DNA of 20,206 bases from a virus. The position numbers were made by a program, and so were the translations under genes. Where the stretch lies: positions 1 through 20,206 of the IMG/VR virus record IMGVR_UViG_3300042569_001086; one strand, written 5' to 3'. Below, piece after piece: positions 8,210-15,079 of this stretch. Every line of letters begins with the position of its first letter. Positions within the stretch are counted from its first letter, which is position 1. Under the pieces are notes generated by a model. That model did no database searches. It saw only the letters and a program-made list of their open reading frames with translations, and was not told the origin of the DNA.

Positions 8210-8524
8210 ATGTCTGACACCGTCACGCTATCGCAGGGCAACACGTTCGCCTGCACCTTCGTCTGGACCCCTGGCGCTACCGGCCCTGCCAACCTGCTGG
8301 CCACGACCCTGACCTCGACTGTGGAGGACAAGTGCGGCAACCTCTACGAGCTGACGATCACCAAGGCGCTGGACGGCCTGTCGTTTACCTGCACCTACCC
8401 GGGCTCGACCGCCGACTGGGGTCTGGGCCTCGGCAAGTGGGACATCAAGTTCGTCTTCCCGGGCTCGACCATTTCGCGCACCGAAATCTTCCGCGTCAAC
8501 GTCATCGACAGCGTCACCGTCTAA
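8210..8524 (+). CDS. Small Ig-like (BppU N-terminal-type) baseplate protein
   Basis: A 104-residue protein made almost entirely of strands: MSDTVTLSQGNTFACTFVW, a central VEDKCGNLYELTITK strand pair, WGLGLGKWDIKFVFPG, and a final IFRVNVIDSVTV strand. The layout, opening with a Gln-Gly-Asp/Asn-Thr turn and closing with a V-x-V-x-D strand, is common in small phage Ig-like proteins related to the N-terminal domain of baseplate upper proteins, which anchor receptor-binding fibres. It lies immediately before the tail-fibre gene (gap three bases), which supports a fibre-attachment role. A 41-base leader with TAAGTAGCC before the ATG suggests separate, high expression. Family assignment is from memory of the pattern. 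Confidence 0.55.
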   Translation: MSDTVTLSQGNTFACTFVWTPGATGPANLLATTLTSTVEDKCGNLYELTITKALDGLSFTCTYPGSTADWGLGLGKWDIKFVFPGSTISRTEIFRVNVIDSVTV

Positions 8525-8527
8525 GCC

Positions 8528-11338
8528 ATGCCTGACGCGACGATCACCTCGACGGCTTCGACCTTCGGGACCATCTCGGGGGTATTTTCCGCCGACCAGT
8601 CCACCATCTCGGGGACCATCTCGGGCATCGTTGCTGGTACGCTGGACGGTTCGGTGGGTGTTCCTGGGCCTCAAGGGCCGACTGGGCCGCAGGGGCCAAC
8701 GGGGCCTGCGGGTCCTGCCGGAGCCCCCGGTCAGGGCGTCCCTGCTGGCGGCAGCTCAGGTCAGTACCTCCAGAAAGTATCTGGGGTCGATTACGCAACG
8801 GACTGGGTGACGCTTAACCTCTCGGGCTTGGCCACCGAGTCTTGGGTCACCGCTGGTTTCTACCCCCTCTCTGGTAACCCATCGGGCTTCCTGACGGCAG
8901 CCAGCCTATCAGGATACGCTACGGAGTCGTGGGTGACCTCGCAGGGCTACATCACTTCGGCGGCCCTGACTGGGTACGCGCCCCTCGCCAGCCCGGTCTT
9001 CACGGGCGACGCACGCGCCGTAACCCCGGCCTTCGGCGATAACGACACCTCGATTGCCACCACGGCCTTCGTTCAGGCTGGCCTCCTCGGCGGCACGGCC
9101 AACGCCCGCAACCTCGAAGTCTACGTCCGCAATCAGTCGGGGGCTTCTATCCCTGCGGGCTCCATCGTCTACATCAGCGGAGCCACGGGCAACCGTCCCC
9201 TGATCACGTTGTCCCAGGCTAACAACGACGCGAACTCGGCCCAGACAATGGGCTTCACTAAGACGGCCATCGCGAACAACGCCTTCGGCTACGTCATCGT
9301 CCGCGGCGAAGTCGAGAACCTCGACACGTCAGCGCTGACCGAAGGCGCTCAGTTGTACCTGTCCCCCACGGTGGCCGGTGCTTACACGACGACCAAGCCC
9401 ACCGCCCCCCAGCACCTCGTCTACGTCGGCATCGTCATCCGTTCGCACCCGACCCTCGGGACTATCCTCGTCGCTGTCCAGAACGGCTACGAGCTGCACG
9501 AATTGCACGACGTGGCCCTGTCCTCGGAAGCCAACAACGACCTGCTGGCCTACGAGTCCTCGACGGACCTCTGGAAGAACAAGACCTTTTCGGCCCTTGG
9601 CCTGCTGACCTCGGCTGACGCGGCGACGACCTACGCCCCCAAGGCTTCCCCAGCCCTGACTGGCAACGTCACGATCACGTCCAACTCGGCTACGGCTGCG
9701 CTGACTATCACGCAAGATGGTGCGGGCGACATCCTGCGCTTGAATGACGTTGCAGGCGACACGACCTTCACCTTCGTCGATGCCTTGGGCAAGGTTAACA
9801 CTGTTGCCGCGACCACTGCCTCGGCTGGCCTGAACGTCCCGCATGGCACCGCCCCGACGACCCCGGTCAACGGTGACGTCTGGACGACGACCGCTGGCCT
9901 GTTCGCCCGCATCAACGGAGGCACACAGCAGTACCCAGCTCTCAGCACAAATAATACTTTCTCGAACGCCTCCAGCACATTCGGCAGCTCGACGGCGACC
10001 GGCACGATCAACGTGGCTTCGGGTGCGACCATCAGCGCCTCCACCAAGACGGTCAACGTTGGCACAGGTGGGGTCGTCGGTAGCACGACCAACATGACTA
10101 TCGGGCCGGTCCTTGGTGCTTCGACCACCTCGATTGGTGGCACGACCGCCGCGTCTACGCTTAACCTTGCCACGGGTGCGACCCTGACGGCCACGACCAA
10201 AGCCGTCAACATCGGCACGTCTGGCGTCGCTGGCTCGACCACTAACATCACCATCGGTTCGACCACCGGCACTTCGACGACAACGCTCCAGGGCATCACG
10301 AACGGCGTCACGGAAGCGGTCGATACGAACAACACGGAACTGGCGACCACGGCCTTCGTCGTCGGTCAGGCTGGTTCGGCCACGCCTATCGTTAACGGCA
10401 CTGCCGCCGTCGGCACGTCCCTCCGCTACGCTCGCCAGGATCACGTCCACGGCACGGACACGACGCGCGCCGCGGTAGACTCTCAAGCCTTCACCGGCAC
10501 GCCTTCCCTGCCGACCGGCACGACTGGCGTCACGCAGACCGCGGGCAACAACACCACGGCGCTGGCGACTACTGCGTTCGTCACGGCGGCGGTCCCGGCG
10601 TTCGCGACGTTGACCGAGGCCCGTCAGTTCTCGAATACGACCAAGGTATTGTCGCCTAGCCTGGCAATTTGGTCGATGTTCTCAGCGGACATCGTCTACA
10701 TCCAGCGCAGTAACTTCACGGTTACCAACGTTGGCTCTGTCCAATACACAAACCTTGGCACAATCACGACAGAGACACGACTTGCATCGGCAGCCGCCAG
10801 CTCTTCCCGTGCCCGGACTTTTGGCCCAAGTCAGGTAGACCAGACCCAGTCGATGACTGTCAGGGCTAACCCTACATCGCACCTTAATTTCAGTCGGCCT
10901 ACTTATCTTGGCGGGCGTTCTCACACATTCAGTATCACCGATCCCGTGCTGACGATGGCTTTCTACTACGGCAAAGCCGAAGCGGATGGCGTCGGTAATT
11001 TGACTCGTCGAGGCATGGGCTGGAAAGTAACCGGAGGAACGGGAAGCCGATTCCTGACTCTTGAAGTTCACAACGGAACGACACTCACAAGCGTAACATC
11101 CTCTTATGCCGTTGTAGGAGGTACTGCTTTTGACTGGGACATTATTAGCGACGGAGCAGGGAACGTAACCCTTTACGTCAATGGATCTTCAGTTGCCACA
11201 AGTTCCGCCGGCCCTACCGGACTGGTCAACTTGACTCCTGTCCTCTGGCAGGAAGAATACAGCACCAGCGGCGTGCCTGCCATCACCTTCCACACCGCGT
11301 ACCATAGCCGAGGACGCATGGCCGTCATCAACTACTAA
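8528..11338 (+). CDS. Tail fibre with collagen-like stretch and C-terminal lectin-like domain
   Basis: A 936-residue fibre, probably trimeric and used for host recognition. Residues 1-43 form a Ser/Thr/Gly-rich attachment region. Residues 44-70 are nine collagen-like G-X-Y triplets, known to nucleate trimers in phage fibres. Fibre-type repeats (ATESWVT, GYAPLASPVFTG) follow. Residues about 196-333 resemble a module frequent in environmental phage fibres (PAGSIVYISGATG to GYELHELHDV). ATTAFV-type repeats occur near residues 180, 610 and 685, and a 51-residue tandem repeat starts at residue 494. From about residue 715 a glycan-binding-type beta-sandwich appears (DWDIISDGAGNVTLYVNG), with GC falling from about 70% to about 52%. 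It ends in TAATG, coupled to the next gene. Confidence 0.85.
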   Translation: MPDATITSTASTFGTISGVFSADQSTISGTISGIVAGTLDGSVGVPGPQGPTGPQGPTGPAGPAGAPGQGVPAGGSSGQYLQKVSGVDYATDWVTLNLSGLATESWVTAGFYPLSGNPSGFLTAASLSGYATESWVTSQGYITSAALTGYAPLASPVFTGDARAVTPAFGDNDTSIATTAFVQAGLLGGTANARNLEVYVRNQSGASIPAGSIVYISGATGNRPLITLSQANNDANSAQTMGFTKTAIANNAFGYVIVRGEVENLDTSALTEGAQLYLSPTVAGAYTTTKPTAPQHLVYVGIVIRSHPTLGTILVAVQNGYELHELHDVALSSEANNDLLAYESSTDLWKNKTFSALGLLTSADAATTYAPKASPALTGNVTITSNSATAALTITQDGAGDILRLNDVAGDTTFTFVDALGKVNTVAATTASAGLNVPHGTAPTTPVNGDVWTTTAGLFARINGGTQQYPALSTNNTFSNASSTFGSSTATGTINVASGATISASTKTVNVGTGGVVGSTTNMTIGPVLGASTTSIGGTTAASTLNLATGATLTATTKAVNIGTSGVAGSTTNITIGSTTGTSTTTLQGITNGVTEAVDTNNTELATTAFVVGQAGSATPIVNGTAAVGTSLRYARQDHVHGTDTTRAAVDSQAFTGTPSLPTGTTGVTQTAGNNTTALATTAFVTAAVPAFATLTEARQFSNTTKVLSPSLAIWSMFSADIVYIQRSNFTVTNVGSVQYTNLGTITTETRLASAAASSSRARTFGPSQVDQTQSMTVRANPTSHLNFSRPTYLGGRSHTFSITDPVLTMAFYYGKAEADGVGNLTRRGMGWKVTGGTGSRFLTLEVHNGTTLTSVTSSYAVVGGTAFDWDIISDGAGNVTLYVNGSSVATSSAGPTGLVNLTPVLWQEEYSTSGVPAITFHTAYHSRGRMAVINY
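10007..10294 (+). repeat. Imperfect 153-bp tandem repeat inside the fibre gene
   Basis: Two copies, in frame, of a 51-codon unit. The first starts at residue 494 (INVASGATISASTKTVNVGT) and the second at residue 545 (LNLATGATLTATTKAVNIGT), both continuing through a G-STTN-TIG segment. The second copy is slightly shortened before the LQG turn. The repeat is also visible in DNA as shared blocks such as GGGTGCGACC and GTCAAC. Such repeats form the shaft of fibres and can vary in number by recombination. Confidence 0.75.
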
Positions 11339-11532
11339 TGACCTACACCTACAAAGTCACAGTCGTCGGCGTGGCCGTGAACAACTGGCAAGACCTCCGC
11401 GACCTTGTCTTCAGCTCGGCCCAGCCCGTCGAGGAAACCTACGGCGGCCAGATCGGCACGTTTACCTTCGACTCCCCGCAGACCCCCGACGACCTCGGCC
11501 CCCTCGTCCGCGTCGAACTCATTTCCGAATAA
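11338..11532 (+). CDS. Small hypothetical protein coupled to the tail fibre
   Basis: A 64-residue protein whose ATG shares one base with the fibre stop (TAATG), implying coupled translation. It starts with a strand (YTYKVTVVGVAV), continues with a short helix (WQDLRDLVFS) and ends acidic with a further strand (LVRVELISE). No Cys, signal or membrane segment. Small proteins directly after fibre genes are often fibre-assembly chaperones or attachment proteins; that is only suggested by position here. Codon use matches its neighbours and not the AT-richer fibre tip. Confidence 0.6.
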   Translation: MTYTYKVTVVGVAVNNWQDLRDLVFSSAQPVEETYGGQIGTFTFDSPQTPDDLGPLVRVELISE

Positions 11533-11536
11533 CACC

Positions 11537-11668
11537 ATGATTACCCACCTCCTCGCTCTCCTAGTCGGCTTCGTCGCCGGAGCCCTCGTCATGCGCAAGC
11601 ACAAGGCCAAGGCCGACACGCTCGAAGCCAAAGGCCGTCAGGCCCTCGACGCCCTCAAAGGCAAGTAA
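11537..11668 (+). CDS. Small single-pass membrane protein
   Basis: A 43-residue protein. ATG at 11537, four bases after the previous stop. An N-terminal hydrophobic helix (about residues 4-18, HLLALLVGFVAGALV) is followed by a strongly basic helix (MRKHKAKADTLEAKGRQ). The arrangement suggests an N-out or N-in single membrane anchor with a cytoplasmic basic tail. It opens a run of membrane-protein genes that includes the holin, so a lysis-accessory role is possible, but nothing in the sequence proves it. Confidence 0.6.
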   Translation: MITHLLALLVGFVAGALVMRKHKAKADTLEAKGRQALDALKGK

Positions 11669-11671
11669 GCC

Positions 11672-12397
11672 GTGCGCCTGCTCCTGGTCATCGCCGTCCT
11701 GGCCCTGACCGGGTGCAGTCTGTTCCGCAAGGGAGACGCGGAGCCCCTGCCCGTCCAGCCTCCCGGCCCGACCAAGCCTGACGTCGTCGCCACGCTCGGC
11801 AAAGACCTCGACAAGACGGATCACCGCGTAGCCTCGGCCCTCGTGGCAATCGAGCGCAACGCCGACAAGCCCAAGGTCGTCGTCGCGGAGTCCCGTCTGG
11901 CCCAGTCGTATCTCCCCGCCCCGCCCGAGTCTGACGTGGCCTTCGCCATGGCCCGGGCGACCAAGGGCGACCCTGTAGACTACGCGAAGCAGATGGCCTT
12001 TGGTCGTCAACTCGCCACCGCCGTGACCAAGGCATGGGAGAAACTCGAAACCCAGCAGGCCGAAGCCCTCCGCGTCTCGCAGCTGAAGGACGCCCGCATC
12101 GTCGAACTGACCAAGGAGGTCGAGCGCGTCCGCAAGGAAGCGAGCCGGAACATCTGGACGCTGGCAGGCGCTGGCCTTGCCGTCCTCGGCGCAGTCACGA
12201 CTGCGTTCGCCGGTCCGCGCATCGGCCTACCTTTGATGGCCTGCGGCGCGGCGATGGGGGCTTTTCCGTTCGTTGTCGAGTCGCCCCACTGGGACCTGAT
12301 CGTGACCATCACCCTCGGGCTCGGCGCTTGCCTGCTCATCTGGGTCGCTTGGGATTACGCCAGGGACAGAGTCAACGCCAAGCCTCCGCAGGAATGA
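11672..12397 (+). CDS. Lipoprotein with coiled coil and C-terminal membrane helices; spanin-like candidate
   Basis: A 241-residue protein starting with GTG, three bases after the previous stop. Residues 1-15 are a lipoprotein signal: hydrophobic LLLVIAVLAL then the lipobox LTGC, Cys15 being the acylated residue. Ser16 follows, which favours outer-membrane sorting. After a Pro-rich linker there is a coiled coil (about 115-158, including LETQQAEALRVSQLKDARIV), and the C-terminus holds about three hydrophobic segments (161-181, 184-202, 207-227). A lipid anchor at one end and membrane helices at the other is the plan of a unimolecular spanin, which links the two membranes and fuses them at lysis; known ones have a single C-terminal helix. 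The stop overlaps the holin start (ATGA). Function is inferred. Confidence 0.6.
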   Translation: MRLLLVIAVLALTGCSLFRKGDAEPLPVQPPGPTKPDVVATLGKDLDKTDHRVASALVAIERNADKPKVVVAESRLAQSYLPAPPESDVAFAMARATKGDPVDYAKQMAFGRQLATAVTKAWEKLETQQAEALRVSQLKDARIVELTKEVERVRKEASRNIWTLAGAGLAVLGAVTTAFAGPRIGLPLMACGAAMGAFPFVVESPHWDLIVTITLGLGACLLIWVAWDYARDRVNAKPPQE

Positions 12398-12774
12398 GCC
12401 CTCCTCCTCCCCCCATCGACCCCGAGTCCATCCCGAAGGAACTGAAGGATGGCGTTGTGGCCGGCACGATTGGAGCCATGAGCATGGCCGCCAGACTTTT
12501 GCTCAGCACGGAGAAGCACACCTGGTCGTGGGTTGCTCGCCGCGTATGCGCCGCTAGTTTGACCGCCGCAATCGCAGGCTACGCCCTGACCGATTACATC
12601 TCGAGCCCGGGCCTACGGATGGGAGCCATAGGGGCCCTTTCTTATTCCAGTCCAGAGGCTTTAGACGCGCTACTACGCTGGGTCAAAGCCCGGGCAGAGC
12701 GTGAGGTCGAGAAGGTTTCCAAGCCAGCCAAGTCCAAGCCCAATGCCAAAGCCAAGCGAACCAAGCGCAAGTGA
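12394..12774 (+). CDS. Holin, LydA / class III type
   Basis: A 126-residue protein with the pattern of the LydA-like phage holin group: a Pro-rich N-terminus, helix 1 (about residues 19-37, with MSMAARLLL), a charged turn with TWSWVARRV, helix 2 (50-68), helix 3 (73-86, MGAIGALSYSSPEALDALLR), and a Lys-rich tail. Holins oligomerise in the inner membrane and open holes that start lysis; the charged tail is a standard feature. The ATG overlaps the stop of the spanin-like gene (ATGA). The endolysin-like gene is not adjacent but lies 5.4 kb away on the other strand. The next membrane gene starts inside the 3' end of this one. Confidence 0.75.
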   Translation: MSPPPPPIDPESIPKELKDGVVAGTIGAMSMAARLLLSTEKHTWSWVARRVCAASLTAAIAGYALTDYISSPGLRMGAIGALSYSSPEALDALLRWVKARAEREVEKVSKPAKSKPNAKAKRTKRK

Positions 12775-13072
12775 GGGCAACCTCCTGCTGGCCGTCTGCC
12801 TGCTGGTGACCTTTGCGGGCATGGCCTCGGTGACCACGGCTTACACGGCTGGGTACGTGATTGACCAGGTGCAGTCAACTGATGCGCTTGTCATGTTGGT
12901 CGTTGATGGGGGCAAGCTGCGGTCCGACTCTGCCGACCTTGAGCGGAATATGTCCTCGGCCACCCTAGCCCTGCAGTCCGTCCGCGAACTAGGGCTGGCC
13001 CTGTCGTTTGGATGCCTTGCCGTGGCCGTGGCGGTGGGTATCAGGCTCTGGCGGGGTAGACGGCAGGGTTGA
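12743..13072 (+). CDS. Second small membrane protein overlapping the holin
   Basis: A 109-residue protein (ATG 12743; an in-frame ATG at 12701 would add 14 residues but lengthen the overlap). It has two membrane helices (about residues 13-37 and 83-102) joined by a ~45-residue soluble loop containing a short helix (SADLERNMSSATLALQSV), and ends RLWRGRRQG. The topology puts the loop on one side and both basic ends on the other. It overlaps the holin gene by 32 bases in another frame, so this stretch encodes two proteins. An antiholin, pinholin or accessory lysis role is plausible from context, but no family motif is visible. Confidence 0.6.
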   Translation: MPKPSEPSASEGNLLLAVCLLVTFAGMASVTTAYTAGYVIDQVQSTDALVMLVVDGGKLRSDSADLERNMSSATLALQSVRELGLALSFGCLAVAVAVGIRLWRGRRQG

Positions 13073-13077
13073 CCCAT

Positions 13078-13122
13078 AAGCCCCCCTCCTAGGGCATCCT
13101 AGGCGGTTTCCCGATGGGGCTT
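13078..13122 (+). other. Nested inverted repeats between lysis and DNA-metabolism genes
   Basis: AAGCCCC (13078-13084) pairs with GGGGCTT (13116-13122), enclosing a second palindrome in which CCTAGG (13088-13093) is repeated at 13098-13103 around a GCAT spacer. No T-run follows, so it is not a standard terminator. It could form an RNA structure or be an operator, and its 3' edge touches the candidate promoter. Confidence 0.5.
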
Positions 13123-13149
13123 GACGGCGGCCTGCCCGGGCGGCATACC
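13121..13149 (+). promoter_or_regulatory. Candidate sigma-70-like promoter for the DNA-metabolism operon
   Basis: TTGACG (13121-13126, five of six matches to the -35 consensus) is followed by 17 bases and CATACC (13144-13149, a weak -10 keeping ATA). It lies upstream of the ligase gene in the only gap of about 95 bases on the + strand. The -35 is good and the -10 poor, so strength is uncertain. Confidence 0.4.
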
Positions 13150-13167
13150 TTGCCTATCCCGCACAAC

Positions 13168-14055
13168 ATGAGCTCATCCTCCGACCCTAACGCCGACCTC
13201 TACGCTTTCATCTTCAACATGATTGAAAGCCAGCCGCACTTCCGTGTCGGCGCTCGCAAGCCTGCCGCCGCCCCTCTCTCCCCGGCCATGCTGGCCAAGC
13301 CCTACAAGGGCATCCTCCCCGAGTCCTACGCGGTCGAGCCGAAGATTGACGGCGTCCGCGTGATCGTGGAAGTCTGCCGCCAGACGCTGGCCGTGGCGTT
13401 CAAGACGCGCAACGGCAACCCGCTCAACTCCCTTGCCCACCTTGGCGAGTGGTTCAGCGAGACTGCCAGCAAGCACGGCGTGTTCACCTTCGACTGCGAG
13501 GCCATCAGCGGTCAGGACTTCTACGACTCCGTCGGTGCTGTCCGCTCCAACGACCCCGCCGAAGGTGCGTTCCTCTGGCTGCTCGACCTGCCCGATGACG
13601 TCGGCACTTACCGCGACCGCCGTTCCCTGATGGCCAAGTTCACCTACGACAAGCGCGTCAATCTGGTCGAGTCCTTCGTCGGCATCAGCCCTAACGATGC
13701 CTTCCGTCGCTTCGTCTCGCAGGGCTTCGAGGGTGCGATGGTCAAGGACCTCGACGCTCCCTACTCGCAGGGCAAGCGCTCCAATGCCTGGTTGAAGGTC
13801 AAGGCCGTGGACGCCGAGGACTGCCCGGTGGTCTCGGTGCATGAAGGCCAAGGCCGTCTGGCTGGCACGATGGGCCACGTCGTCGTCGAGAACAACGGAA
13901 GCCTCGTCCGCGTCGGCGGTGGCTTCAGCGACGAGCAGCGCGCCATGATCTGGGCGAACCGCGACACCGTCATCGGTTCCTACCTTGAGGTCACCTTCCA
14001 GAGCAAGACGCCCGACGGCTCCATGCGCCACCCCCGTATCCGAGGCGACAAGTAA
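13168..14055 (+). CDS. ATP-dependent DNA ligase
   Basis: A 295-residue phage-type ligase that seals nicks using ATP. Motif I is EPKIDG with the adenylated Lys59; Arg81-Asn82-Gly83 forms the Ia region; FDCEA (108-112) is motif III; EGAMVK (188-193) motif IV; WLKVKA (208-213) motif V. The rest is the OB-fold, ending SMRHPRIRGDK. All catalytic residues are present and the size is typical for T7-like small ligases. The ATG at 13168 was chosen over the in-frame ATG at 13114 because the extra residues are unlike ligase N-termini and would run through the palindrome and the promoter. It opens an operon with RecE-like and RecT genes, where it may seal recombination intermediates and Okazaki fragments. 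No Shine-Dalgarno site is visible. Confidence 0.9.
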   Translation: MSSSSDPNADLYAFIFNMIESQPHFRVGARKPAAAPLSPAMLAKPYKGILPESYAVEPKIDGVRVIVEVCRQTLAVAFKTRNGNPLNSLAHLGEWFSETASKHGVFTFDCEAISGQDFYDSVGAVRSNDPAEGAFLWLLDLPDDVGTYRDRRSLMAKFTYDKRVNLVESFVGISPNDAFRRFVSQGFEGAMVKDLDAPYSQGKRSNAWLKVKAVDAEDCPVVSVHEGQGRLAGTMGHVVVENNGSLVRVGGGFSDEQRAMIWANRDTVIGSYLEVTFQSKTPDGSMRHPRIRGDK

Positions 14056-14068
14056 TCTCCCCCCGCAC

Positions 14069-14857
14069 ATGAACAACAAAGACTACCACGCCAGCCCGGC
14101 GGTCTCGAACTCAAAGCTCTCCCGCTTCCTCGAGTCCCCGCGTCTGATGAACACGCCCCGCAAGAAGACCCCTTCCCTCCGCTGGGGTTCGCTTGTCCAC
14201 ACCATCATCCTCGAGCCTCAGCTCGTAGGCGAAGAATGGGCCGTGATGCCCGAGGGCCTCGACAAGGGCAAAGGCGCCAAGGCCCGCGAAGAGGAGTTCC
14301 TCCTGGCTAACGACGGCAAGGAGATCGTGAGCCATGATGAGTTCACGCAACTCTCGGCCATCGCCGAAGCCGTCCAGCAGGATGACGAAGCCGCCGCCCT
14401 GCTCTCCGGCGAAGGGGTCAATGAGTCTTCCTACTTCTGGAAGGACTCCGTCACCGGCATCGATATGCGCTGCCGACCTGACCGCTACCGCGACGACGGC
14501 CTGCTCGTAGACGTCAAAACGACAACGTCCATAGAGCACTATGCCTACCGCCGATCAGTCTGGGAGTATGGCTATGACCGCCAGAGTGCGCTTTATATCG
14601 ACGGCATCGAAGCCGTGACCAGCCGCCGCCCCCGTGGATTTGCCTTCATCGCCATCGAGGGCAAGGACGCCCCAGAAATCTTCGTCCAGGTGTTCGTGAT
14701 GACCGAGGCCGACATCGAGATTGGCCGCAAGCGTTACCGCGCTGGCCTCGACCTGATGGATCGCTACATCAAGACCCACGGCGCTGACCCGATCGCATGG
14801 CCCAAGAAGACCGGGCCGGGCGTCATCGAGGTGGACCTCTCCAAGTTCAACGTCTGA
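14069..14857 (+). CDS. RecE-like 5'-3' exonuclease (PD-(D/E)XK, exonuclease VIII C-terminal type)
   Basis: A 262-residue nuclease. The fold pattern is clear: helix SNSKLSRFLESP at the start, RWGSLVHTIILEP (38-50) with His44, Glu119, CRPDRYR (135-141) with Asp138, VDVKTT (147-152) with Asp148 and Lys150, and YGYDRQSALY (167-176), the QxxxY motif. These are the catalytic residues of RecE/lambda-exonuclease/AddB-type nucleases. It resects duplex ends to give the 3' single strands loaded by the RecT partner two genes downstream. Only the nuclease domain is present; E. coli RecE is much longer. Upstream leader CCCGCACATG lacks a Shine-Dalgarno site. Confidence 0.85.
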   Translation: MNNKDYHASPAVSNSKLSRFLESPRLMNTPRKKTPSLRWGSLVHTIILEPQLVGEEWAVMPEGLDKGKGAKAREEEFLLANDGKEIVSHDEFTQLSAIAEAVQQDDEAAALLSGEGVNESSYFWKDSVTGIDMRCRPDRYRDDGLLVDVKTTTSIEHYAYRRSVWEYGYDRQSALYIDGIEAVTSRRPRGFAFIAIEGKDAPEIFVQVFVMTEADIEIGRKRYRAGLDLMDRYIKTHGADPIAWPKKTGPGVIEVDLSKFNV

Positions 14858-14861
14858 AACC

Positions 14862-15068
14862 ATGTCCTGCGCTTACTTCCTCAAATACAAAACGGCCGGG
14901 GGATGGGATGCCTTCTTCAATCCCGAGTCCATTTCCCACATCTACCCGAACTGTGGGTTTACCATCGTCACAATGACTAACGGCTACGAGTTCACCTTTG
15001 ACAGCACCGTTGAAGATTTCCTCGAACGCATCCGCAAGGATATCGCCGAGGCCACCCGCACCCTCTGA
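14862..15068 (+). CDS. Small FlbD-like protein between recE-like and recT genes
   Basis: A 68-residue protein beginning four bases after the nuclease stop. The stretch AFFNPESISHIYPN, TIVTMTNGYEFTFDSTVED, then helix FLERIRKDI follows the general pattern of small FlbD-like beta proteins (asparagine-Pro-x-x-I, a T-x-V-x-x-x-x-G turn, then a helix). That pattern is shared by many short proteins and does not fix a function. Its location between two partners of the RecE/RecT pathway suggests it may modulate one of them, but this is only guilt by association. Confidence 0.6.
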   Translation: MSCAYFLKYKTAGGWDAFFNPESISHIYPNCGFTIVTMTNGYEFTFDSTVEDFLERIRKDIAEATRTL

Positions 15069-15079
15069 CCCTTTCCCAC

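Noticed and set aside
8657-8737. Collagen-like G-X-Y block as a CRISPR or DNA repeat array
   Set aside because: It is a coding repeat of nine triplets (Pro/Gly codons), with no spacer structure.
9329-10486. 385-codon - strand frame inside the tail fibre
   Set aside because: Arg/Asp/Gly/Val-biased shadow of fibre repeats; the + strand frame has collagen and fibre repeats.
13114-13167. N-terminal extension of the ligase
   Set aside because: The 18 extra residues would overlap the palindrome and promoter candidate and do not look like ligase sequence; ATG at 13168 preferred.
13174-14079. 301-codon - strand frame opposite the DNA ligase
   Set aside because: The ligase reading frame shows all nucleotidyltransferase motifs; the antisense is a codon-bias artefact.
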